From the NCBI GenBank assembly GCA_023420435.1, contig JAEZWE010000215.1:1-13521 (forward strand): a DNA stretch of 13,521 nt. The letters run 5' to 3'. This document shows positions 1 to 6,596 of the stretch, piece after piece. Under the pieces are notes generated by a model. The model ran no database searches. It saw nothing but the letters and a program-made list of their open reading frames with translations, and was not told the origin of the DNA. Position 1 is the stretch's first letter, and every line of letters starts with the position of its first letter. A program made the position numbers and the translations under genes. Source of the DNA: Bacteroidota bacterium. Lineage in GTDB: Bacteria; Bacteroidota; Bacteroidia; Flavobacteriales; Weeksellaceae.

Positions 1-44
1 AACAAAAAAATGACAAAAAGGGCTAAAAACCGAAACCAACGCAT
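1..44 (-). CDS. N-terminal fragment of a probable exported or membrane protein
   Basis: An ATG at 42-44 on the minus strand opens a frame that runs off the left edge. The 14 complete codons read MRWFRFLALFVIFL, which has the form of a signal peptide or first membrane helix: two arginines and then a hydrophobic run. An in-frame TAA about 45 bases upstream, just before the TAT-TTG-GAT codons, limits upstream extension. The gene would begin about 80 bases beyond the glgC terminator, normal spacing for a separate transcription unit in the same direction. The ATG is preceded by TATTTTTG, a perfect match to the Bacteroidota -7 consensus TAnnTTTG, but it sits only four bases from the ATG and has no well-spaced -33 element, so I do not call it a promoter. 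The product cannot be named from so short a piece, and the frame could be chance. Confidence 0.42.
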   Translation of the reverse strand, partial: MRWFRFLALFVIFL

Positions 45-125
45 GGCGCAAAAATAGGAAAAAACAGTCTTGAAAATATCCAAATATTAGAAAAAAAATG
101 AAGATTCCGGATTTAAAAATCACGC

Positions 126-156
126 AAAAAAAAAGCCCTTTCCTAAAAAAGAGCTT
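126..156 (-). terminator. Intrinsic terminator after glgC
   Basis: Read on the minus strand, AAGCTCTTT (156-148) pairs with AAAGGGCTT (141-133) across a six-base loop. This gives a nine-pair stem with one G-U wobble, followed by an uninterrupted T run down to 126. It lies 24 bases past the glgC stop codon and has the normal form of a rho-independent terminator, closing the glycogen operon. Confidence 0.75.
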
Positions 157-179
157 CAAAAAACTAAAAACCAAAATTA

Positions 180-1451
180 TTATCCTCCAATTTGGGTTCC
201 CGGCGGAATTACAGAACCTTTTTTAAGTACGATAATTCCTTCTTTTACAGAATGCGTTTTAAAATCTCCATCGGGAAGATGTTTTCCTCCTATAATGCTT
301 ACATGATCTCCAATTCTACAATTTTTATCAATAATAGCATGATCGATATAGCAATATTTCCCAATTCCTAAATTTGGTGCTCCTTTAAAATCGTTGGTCA
401 CGATATCTTTGGTATCCTGATAAAAATCGGCACCCATTAAATATGAATTTACAATGGTACTTCCTTTATCAATTCGGCATCGATTTCCCACGATTGAATT
501 TTCAATTTTATCCGCCATAATAATACAGCCATCTCCGAATATAGCTTTATTAACATAAGATCCTAAAATTTTTGATGGCGGAAGCATTCTTGCTCTGGTA
601 TAAATAGGAGAAGAACTGAATAAATTGAATTTAGGAAAATCCTGACACAAATCTAAATTGGCTTCGTAAAAGGATTCTATAGTACCGATATCTGTCCAAT
701 AACCTTCATATTGGAAACTTAAAGTTTTTAAATTCCCTATTGAAGCAGGAATTAGATCTTTCCCAAAATCGTCTCCTGAATTTTCTTCAAAAAGTTTTTT
801 AAGAACATTTTTGTTAAATACATAAATTCCCATTGAAGCTAAATATTCTTTGCCTTCATTTTTACTTTTTTCAGAAACTTCTGATTTCCAATCATTTAAA
901 AGATCATAAGAAGGTTTTTCTATAAATGAGGTAATATTTCCCACTTCATCCGATTTTAAAATTCCAAAACCTGGAGCATCTTTAGCGTTCACAGGAATGG
1001 TAGCAATGGTAATATCTCCTTCATTTTTGCAGTGAAAATCGATCATTTCACGGAAATCCATTTGATATAATTGATCTCCTGAAAGGATTAAAACATAATC
1101 GTATTCATACTTATCCATGTGTTTCATGGATTGGCGCACTGCATCTGCTGTTCCCTGATACCAACTGTCGTTTTCAAAATTTTGTTCTGCCGCCAAAATA
1201 TCTACAAAACCTCTGGAAAATATATCGAAATGATATGAATTTTTAATATGGGAATTAAGTGAGGCAGAATTGAACTGCGTGAGAACCATAATTTTATTGT
1301 ATCCGGAATTCAGGCAATTAGAAATAGGAATATCCACTAAACGGTATTTCCCCGCAATGGGAACTGCAGGTTTTGATCTGGAATCGGTAAGCGGAAACAA
1401 CCGTGAACCACGACCACCTCCAAGAACGATTGAAAGAACATTTGCTTTCAT
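180..1451 (-). CDS. glgC: Glucose-1-phosphate adenylyltransferase (ADP-glucose pyrophosphorylase)
   Basis: This cytoplasmic enzyme makes ADP-glucose and pyrophosphate from ATP and glucose-1-phosphate, the committed step of bacterial glycogen synthesis. The 423-residue length is usual for the family. Residues 8-45 carry the nucleotidyltransferase signature: the glycine-rich loop GGGRGSRLFPLT (11-22), then SKPAVPIAGKYRLVDIP (26-42). GTADAVRQ is at 100-107, and SGDQLY (124-129) supplies the metal-binding aspartate D126. FIEKP (176-180), SMGIYVF (206-212) and YWTDIGTIESFYEANLDL (251-268) are further family motifs. From about residue 285 the protein becomes a left-handed beta-helix-like C-terminal domain. 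The start is an ATG with no competing upstream start. It is the last gene of glgB-glgA-glgC, 65 bases after glgA, and ends in an intrinsic terminator. No broken motif is seen. Allosteric effectors cannot be predicted from this reading. Confidence 0.97.
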   Translation of the reverse strand: MKANVLSIVLGGGRGSRLFPLTDSRSKPAVPIAGKYRLVDIPISNCLNSGYNKIMVLTQFNSASLNSHIKNSYHFDIFSRGFVDILAAEQNFENDSWYQGTADAVRQSMKHMDKYEYDYVLILSGDQLYQMDFREMIDFHCKNEGDITIATIPVNAKDAPGFGILKSDEVGNITSFIEKPSYDLLNDWKSEVSEKSKNEGKEYLASMGIYVFNKNVLKKLFEENSGDDFGKDLIPASIGNLKTLSFQYEGYWTDIGTIESFYEANLDLCQDFPKFNLFSSSPIYTRARMLPPSKILGSYVNKAIFGDGCIIMADKIENSIVGNRCRIDKGSTIVNSYLMGADFYQDTKDIVTNDFKGAPNLGIGKYCYIDHAIIDKNCRIGDHVSIIGGKHLPDGDFKTHSVKEGIIVLKKGSVIPPGTQIGG

Positions 1452-1475
1452 ATATTTGAGTTTTTTTTAAAAAAA

Positions 1476-1515
1476 TAAGGAAAAATTAATGATAATAAAT
1501 TTAAGGAAAAATCAA
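1476..1515 (-). repeat. 14-bp imperfect direct repeat between glgA and glgC
   Basis: TAAGGAAAAATTAA (1476-1489) and TAAGGAAAAATCAA (1502-1515) match at 13 of 14 positions and start 26 bases apart. They occupy most of the 65-base gap between the glgA stop and the glgC start. The pair could be an operator or RNA element in the glgC leader, or simply chance similarity in AT-rich DNA. There is no direct evidence of function. Confidence 0.3.
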
Positions 1516-1516
1516 T

Positions 1517-2926
1517 TTACTTCTTGTATAAATCTACATAATTTTTGGCAGAGTTATCCCAAGAAAAATCAAAATTCATGTTATTTAGGATTAAATCCTT
1601 TAAAAATTCAGGTTGATGATAAACATTCATGGCACGATGCATGGCATGAACCGTGTCATCTGAAGTAGCATTTCCAAAATTAATTCCGGAACCTCCTGAA
1701 GAAATATCTTGAACAGTATCTTTTAAACCACCGGTAAATCTAACAATGGGTATGGTTCCGTAACGCATGGCGTACATTTGGTTAAGACCACAAGGTTCTA
1801 CTCTGGAAGGCATCAAAAGAAAATCTGCAGAAGCATAAATTTGGTGAGACAAATATTCTTTATAACCCAAATCCAAAGCAAAATTGGAGTAATGATAAGA
1901 CAGTTCTTTCAAACGTTCTTCCACCTGTTTATCCCCTGAACCTAAAATGATAATGTTTAATGCACCATAGGTTTGCTGAATACTTTTCCAAACAATTTCC
2001 GGGAGCAAATCGGCTCCTTTTTCACCTGCAAATCTTCCGATGAAACCAAACAGAGGCAAATCCGGATTCAGTCCGTATTCTTCACAAATTTTTAATTTAT
2101 TTCGCCATTTTCCTTCTCCGGCATTTTTTTTACTATAGTTAAAATTCAGAAACTCATCGGTTTGCGGATCCCAAACTTCTGTATCAATACCGTTAATAAT
2201 TCCATAGGCTTTAGAATATTCCTGCTGAACTAAACTTTGCAGTCCTTTAAAATCATGAAAAAGTTCTTCCATATATCCATTAGAAACCGCATTAAAAGCA
2301 TGGCAGGTTTTTATCATGGTAGCTAAAGGATTGATCCAACCTGCCCAATCTAAAATTCGCAAATCAGTAGCACCATCAATCCACGGAAAATATTCAATCA
2401 TGTCCCATTTCATCTGTCCCTGATATTCTCCGTTATGGATGGTTCCAATGGTTTTTACACCTTTCAAAAATCGAAATTCTGGACAGTTTTGCAACATAAA
2501 CGGAATTAAACCGGTATGATAATCATGGCAATGCAATACATCGGGGCGAATTTTTGCAGCTGTTAACCAATGTAAAACCCCTTGTTGAAAAGCTAAGAAT
2601 TGCCAACTTTCATCCCGATAACCATAAGGATTGTCGCGGTCCAAAAGTCCGGGAATTTTCACCAAAAAAAGTTCAAAACCTAAAGCGTCAGTTTGTTCTT
2701 TCATCACCTGTACTTGCAGTTGGTTTGAGCCTTGATGAATAATTCCATCAAAAACAATTTCAAAATTATTTTCCCGAACAAAAGGTTTGTTGTACCATGG
2801 CATTACTACTTTAGCTTCAATGCCTTCCATTTTATTTTGGTATTTCGGAAGCGCACCTACAACATCAGCTAAACCGCCGACTTTTGCAACGGGATAACAT
2901 TCCATACTTAGATGATAGATTTTCAT
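1517..2926 (-). CDS. glgA: Glycogen synthase, ADP-glucose dependent (GT5)
   Basis: This enzyme extends alpha-1,4-glucan chains using ADP-glucose, acting in the cytoplasm on glycogen. The 469-residue length fits bacterial glycogen synthases. The N-terminus carries the ADP-glucose-binding KVGGLADVVGALP (15-27; the family's K-x-G-G-L), with K15 expected to contact the donor. HCHDYHTGLIP (132-142) and TIHNGEYQG (162-170) are typical of the first Rossmann domain. GIINGIDTEVWDP (242-254) marks the interdomain region. GRFAGEKGADLL (297-308) supplies the donor-phosphate-binding arginine and lysine (R298, K303), and PSRVEPCGLNQMYAMRYG (373-390) is the retaining-GT motif around E377. The start is an ATG preceded by an A-rich leader. 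It sits between glgB (66-base gap) and glgC (65-base gap), all in one direction. No internal promoter is evident, so it is probably cotranscribed with glgB. All key motifs are intact. Confidence 0.96.
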   Translation of the reverse strand: MKIYHLSMECYPVAKVGGLADVVGALPKYQNKMEGIEAKVVMPWYNKPFVRENNFEIVFDGIIHQGSNQLQVQVMKEQTDALGFELFLVKIPGLLDRDNPYGYRDESWQFLAFQQGVLHWLTAAKIRPDVLHCHDYHTGLIPFMLQNCPEFRFLKGVKTIGTIHNGEYQGQMKWDMIEYFPWIDGATDLRILDWAGWINPLATMIKTCHAFNAVSNGYMEELFHDFKGLQSLVQQEYSKAYGIINGIDTEVWDPQTDEFLNFNYSKKNAGEGKWRNKLKICEEYGLNPDLPLFGFIGRFAGEKGADLLPEIVWKSIQQTYGALNIIILGSGDKQVEERLKELSYHYSNFALDLGYKEYLSHQIYASADFLLMPSRVEPCGLNQMYAMRYGTIPIVRFTGGLKDTVQDISSGGSGINFGNATSDDTVHAMHRAMNVYHQPEFLKDLILNNMNFDFSWDNSAKNYVDLYKK

Positions 2927-2992
2927 AAATTTTTAATGGTCCTTTCGGTTAAAAATATTTATTTGTTGATGATGTTTAACGCATTGTTTTCG

Positions 2993-5353
2993 CTAAATTT
3001 TAGAATCATCTGTATTGTTATTTTCTTCGGATTTTTTTGTTTCCAAAGGTTGAGTTTCAGCTTTTCGGGTTACACTAGCATTGGCAGGTTTTTGTCGGGT
3101 AGCTGGTTTGGTTTCTTTGGAAAGAGACTTTGATGAAATTTTAGCTTCGCCTGTTTTTCCTGAGACTACTTCAGCAGAAATAATACTCTCTTTAGCAGAA
3201 GGTTTGGATTTTTCTACTTTTCGAGCTATTTGTGGTGTTTTTTTGGTTGATGAGCTGGGCTTTTTCTTTTCAGAAATAACTTTAGAGGTTATTTTGGTTT
3301 CTTTTTGCGCATTTGTTACGACATTAGCACTTACTTTAGTGGCTGTTTTATTTTGGGTTGTTTTTTTCACGTTTTCTTTGATATGAATTTCTCCTTCCAG
3401 TGTAGGTTCCGTTATTTTTGCGTGTCTTTTTGAAACTGCTGTTTTTATATTTTTTTTCTGTTTTAAAACAATACCTGCTAAAGGAGGCAATTTTAAAATG
3501 ATGGCATTAGGTCGAAACATCCATTCGTCATCTTCTTCATCCACTATTTCAGCTTTTACGCCACTTCCTCCATATTTTTCATCATCAGAATTGAGAACAA
3601 CTTCCCAAGAAGTACCTTCATCAACTCCAATTTTATAATCAAAAACTCTTGGCGTAAGATTTAGAACGGTCATGGTAACCTCATCTTCATTCTCTCCTTT
3701 TCTTAAATAAATATAAATTGAATTATTACCATCATTGGCTTCTACCCATTCAAAACCATTTCTGTTAAACTGGTTTTGATACAGGGAAGGTTCCGTAGTA
3801 TAAAGATGATTCAAATCTTTTACAAATTCCTGTAAGCCTTTATGCACCTTATGTTCCAACAAATGCCAATCCAAAGAGGCGCCAAAATTCCATTCATTGG
3901 TTTGGGCAAATTCATTACCCATGAAAAGCAATTTTGCACCGGGATGCGTAAACATGTAGGTATATAAAGCCCGAAGATTTGCGAATTTTTGCCATTCATC
4001 CCCTATCATTTTATAAATCATACTGGCTTTTCCATGCACCACCTCATCATGAGAAAGTGGCATCATATAATTTTCGTTATACATATACATGGAAGCAAAC
4101 GTTAGTTTATTGTGATGGTATTTCCGGTTGATGGGATCTTCTTTAAAATATTTTAAAGTATCATGCATCCAACCCATCATCCATTTCATTCTAAAACCAA
4201 TTCCTCCTTCCTCTACAGGTTTTGTAAGCATCGGAAAATCGGAACTTTCTTCCGCTATCGTTATTACATCTGGATATTCTTTATCCACAGCGGTATTGAA
4301 ATCCTGTAAAAAATCTTTGGCTTCCAAATTTACATTTCCTCCAAACATATTGGGTATCCATTGTCCTTCTTCACGGGCATAATCCAAATAAAGCATCGAC
4401 GTTACAGCATCCACACGAAGACCGTCAACATGATAACGATCCAACCAAAAAAGCGCATTAGAGATTAAAAAAGATTTTACTTCGGGTCTTCCGTAATTGA
4501 AAATATGAGAATTCCATTGCGGATGAAATCCTAATCTTGGATCTTCATGCTCATAGAGATATGTTCCATCAAAAAAATGCAAACCATTGGCATCTCCAGG
4601 AAAATGAGATGGAACCCAATCCAAAATTACCCCGATATCATTGTTGTGGAGCTCATTAATCAAGAACATTAAATCTTGTGGAGAACCAAATCTGGAATTG
4701 GCAGCATAAAAACCGGTTATTTGATAACCCCAACTTGGCTCATAAGGATGTTCCATCACAGGCATAAATTCTACATGGGTAAAACCCATTTCTTTCACAT
4801 AAGGAATTAGTCTTTCTGCGATTTCGCGATAATTAAAAAATCTTTTAGGATCATCAATTCCACGCATCCAACTTCCTAAATGCATTTCATAAACGGAAAT
4901 GGGAGCATTAAGATTATTTATTTTTTTTCTGTTTTGCAGCCACTTTTCGTCATTCCATTCAAACCAAGTAGTGGATATTAGCGAAGAAGCCTGGATATTT
5001 TGCTCCCAACTTAAAGCATAAGGATCACTTTTCTCTAAAAGTTCACCTTTTTTAGTCCTAATTCCATATTTGTACAGCGTTCCCCAGTTTAATCCTTCAA
5101 TAAAACCTTCCCAAATTCCGGAACCGTCCCATCTTGGAAAGAGTTTACAGGCTTCAGAATGCCAGCCGTTAAAATTTCCAATTACAGAAACTTCCTTAGC
5201 ATGTGGAGCCCAAACTGCAAAATAAACGCCGTGGTTACCATCCTTTTCTAAAGAATGCGAACCAAATTTTTCGTACAAGCGATAATGTTTTCCTTCGCGG
5301 AAAAGATAGATATCGTGTTCAGTAAAAAGGGAATGAGGATGAACAGTAAACAT
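2993..5353 (-). CDS. glgB: 1,4-alpha-glucan branching enzyme (GH13) with a lysine-rich C-terminal tail
   Basis: This enzyme cuts alpha-1,4-glucan chains and re-attaches the pieces through alpha-1,6 bonds to branch glycogen. Positions below count from the ATG at 5353 (786 residues). A CBM48 domain comes early (YFAVWAP near 44-50, GNFNGW near 59-64); the extra N-terminal module of longer forms such as E. coli GlgB is absent. The GH13 barrel shows DWVPSHFP (245-252), GLRVDAV with nucleophile D315, TIAEESS with acid/base E368, and LSHDEVVH with D436. The normal enzyme ends near residue 632 (PPLAGIVLKQ). About 150 more residues follow, roughly one in five being lysine, rich in Ser, Thr, Ala and Glu, with no Phe, Trp or Tyr, probably disordered. 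The frame stays open upstream to a TTG at 5401, but that would add sixteen residues over a likely promoter, and homologous N-termini begin near the ATG. It is the first gene of the glg operon. Confidence 0.95.
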   Translation of the reverse strand: MFTVHPHSLFTEHDIYLFREGKHYRLYEKFGSHSLEKDGNHGVYFAVWAPHAKEVSVIGNFNGWHSEACKLFPRWDGSGIWEGFIEGLNWGTLYKYGIRTKKGELLEKSDPYALSWEQNIQASSLISTTWFEWNDEKWLQNRKKINNLNAPISVYEMHLGSWMRGIDDPKRFFNYREIAERLIPYVKEMGFTHVEFMPVMEHPYEPSWGYQITGFYAANSRFGSPQDLMFLINELHNNDIGVILDWVPSHFPGDANGLHFFDGTYLYEHEDPRLGFHPQWNSHIFNYGRPEVKSFLISNALFWLDRYHVDGLRVDAVTSMLYLDYAREEGQWIPNMFGGNVNLEAKDFLQDFNTAVDKEYPDVITIAEESSDFPMLTKPVEEGGIGFRMKWMMGWMHDTLKYFKEDPINRKYHHNKLTFASMYMYNENYMMPLSHDEVVHGKASMIYKMIGDEWQKFANLRALYTYMFTHPGAKLLFMGNEFAQTNEWNFGASLDWHLLEHKVHKGLQEFVKDLNHLYTTEPSLYQNQFNRNGFEWVEANDGNNSIYIYLRKGENEDEVTMTVLNLTPRVFDYKIGVDEGTSWEVVLNSDDEKYGGSGVKAEIVDEEDDEWMFRPNAIILKLPPLAGIVLKQKKNIKTAVSKRHAKITEPTLEGEIHIKENVKKTTQNKTATKVSANVVTNAQKETKITSKVISEKKKPSSSTKKTPQIARKVEKSKPSAKESIISAEVVSGKTGEAKISSKSLSKETKPATRQKPANASVTRKAETQPLETKKSEENNNTDDSKI

Positions 5354-5380
5354 GGTTAACGAATAAAGAATTATCGTAGG

Positions 5381-5409
5381 GAAATATACGAAATAATCCA
5401 ATAACTCAA
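5381..5409 (-). promoter_or_regulatory. Candidate promoter of the glgBAC operon
   Basis: On the minus strand, TTG (5409-5407) and TATATTTC (5388-5381) are separated by 18 bases. This resembles the Bacteroidota sigma-A pattern TTG-N17 to 23-TAnnTTTG, with one mismatch at the last -7 position. Transcription would begin near 5375, about 20 bases before the ATG at 5353 and just past the upstream terminator. The site lies inside the possible TTG-initiated extension of glgB, which supports the ATG start. It rests on sequence resemblance only, in AT-rich DNA. Confidence 0.42.
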
Positions 5410-5434
5410 TTCGGCGTCAATAAATATTATTGAT

Positions 5435-5466
5435 AAAAAAAAGCCATCTTAAGATGGCTTTTTTTT
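5435..5466 (-). terminator. Perfect palindromic, probably bidirectional terminator
   Basis: The 32 bases form a perfect inverted repeat: eight A, GCCATCTT, then AAGATGGC and eight T. The G+C-containing core hairpin is followed by a T run on either strand. On the minus strand it begins at the stop codon of the T9SS cargo gene (TAA at 5465-5467) and would end that transcript before glgB. No plus-strand gene is seen that would need it in the other direction. Confidence 0.88.
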
Positions 5467-6478
5467 ACTTTTTAATTAATTTCTTCGATATCTTTCCTTT
5501 TTCAGTTTCAATAGTAAGAATATATGTCCCACTTAATAAATTGGAAACATCAATTCTATTATCCAATATCTTAGTTTCTAATTTTTTCCCAGACAAATCA
5601 AACAAAGCAAGATTTTGAATTGCATATTTTGAATTAATATTTACAAAATCATCAGCTGGATTTGGATAAATTGATATTGTTTCATTATTTGTTACATTCT
5701 CAGCGTCATTTGAAGCTAATAGAGCAAATGAATTAGTAGCAGTTACAATAATATTGTCATACCAATTTTGTGTTGAAACGGTATTACCTGTTCCTGCTAA
5801 AACAGCAAATTCAACATCTAAAGGATCTTCCCCGACTGCTGCTCCTTGCCAAGTTAAATCAAATCCTGGTCCTTTAACAGAAAAACTTCCCGTTGTTTTA
5901 TTGTAAGCAATTCCAATTCTCACCCAGGAATCAGCTGGTAGAACGATATCATTGGTTCCACCACCTAAATAGAATCTATAATTTCCAACTCCACTAGTTC
6001 CATTATAGTAACCTAAAGCTTGAATCACTTTGGTATCTTTAAACAAAGTGATGCCTACCAAAATTTTTGATAAAGTTTGATCAAATATATACATACGCAT
6101 TTGATTTTTGGACGTAGTTGCTGATCCAGTATACATATCAACTTCAGCTTGAATAATATCGTTCCCAGTTGTTCTAGTTGCCCAATGCGTCATCATTGGC
6201 TGATAACAATGTCTTGAGCCAGTAGCACCACTAGAACCCGTTATTTGTAATATATTTTGGTGTGTTGCATCTCCAATGTTAATTTGAAAATCCGCGACAG
6301 TAGTAGTATTATCACCGACTTGGTTAACACCCCATCCACCTTGGCCAGTTGTGGTTGTGGAAATGGCAGGACTAACATTTCCAGTTGAATGGGAATTAAA
6401 ATTGTCTGCAAAAATTTGTTGGGTAAAATAAAAATTAAAAAATAAGATACCCAGTAAAGAAAATAATTTACTTCTCAT
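5465..6478 (-). CDS. Secreted T9SS cargo protein with probable jelly-roll domain
   Basis: Residues 1-24 look like a Sec signal peptide (MRSK, then a hydrophobic segment, with cleavage likely after IFA). The mature N-terminus begins DNFNSHSTGN and has GQGGWG at 45-50, an opening common in flavobacterial secreted proteins with a concanavalin A/LamG-like jelly roll. Residues 25-250 are Gly/Thr/Asn-rich and beta-prone, ending in WYDNIIVTA (239-247), which fits the last strand of such a domain. Residues 267-337 form a type A T9SS sorting domain: ISIYPNPADDFVNI, LFDLSGKKL, DVSNLLSGTYILTI and a lysine-rich end. The protein should cross the outer membrane by T9SS and be released or anchored at the surface. 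No catalytic residues are recognised; it may bind carbohydrate or act as an adhesin. It follows the lipoprotein gene by 118 bases and ends in a strong terminator. The start is the ATG at the signal peptide. Confidence 0.88.
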   Translation of the reverse strand: MRSKLFSLLGILFFNFYFTQQIFADNFNSHSTGNVSPAISTTTTGQGGWGVNQVGDNTTTVADFQINIGDATHQNILQITGSSGATGSRHCYQPMMTHWATRTTGNDIIQAEVDMYTGSATTSKNQMRMYIFDQTLSKILVGITLFKDTKVIQALGYYNGTSGVGNYRFYLGGGTNDIVLPADSWVRIGIAYNKTTGSFSVKGPGFDLTWQGAAVGEDPLDVEFAVLAGTGNTVSTQNWYDNIIVTATNSFALLASNDAENVTNNETISIYPNPADDFVNINSKYAIQNLALFDLSGKKLETKILDNRIDVSNLLSGTYILTIETEKGKISKKLIKK

Positions 6479-6596
6479 GATTAAATAATTTTGAGGTTAC
6501 ACTATAAAATTAAGAAAAAAAAACAACAAATCATATGTTTTAATAAATATTTTTATTTTTTTTATAAACAATTCTTGATATTGTGTTTCTTAAAAT

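Noticed and set aside
3081..3386. Plus-strand open frame of about 100 codons opposite the GlgB tail
   Set aside because: It is the antisense of the lysine-rich tail, whose low-complexity codons suppress stops; its Phe/Leu/Val-rich product is what reversed Lys/Glu/Asn codons yield, and no promoter or leader supports it.
6479..6596. Promoter and terminator between the lipoprotein and T9SS cargo genes
   Set aside because: A five-pair ACAAT/ATTGT hairpin and several TA-rich boxes occur, but none has a convincing stem, T run or -33/-7 spacing.
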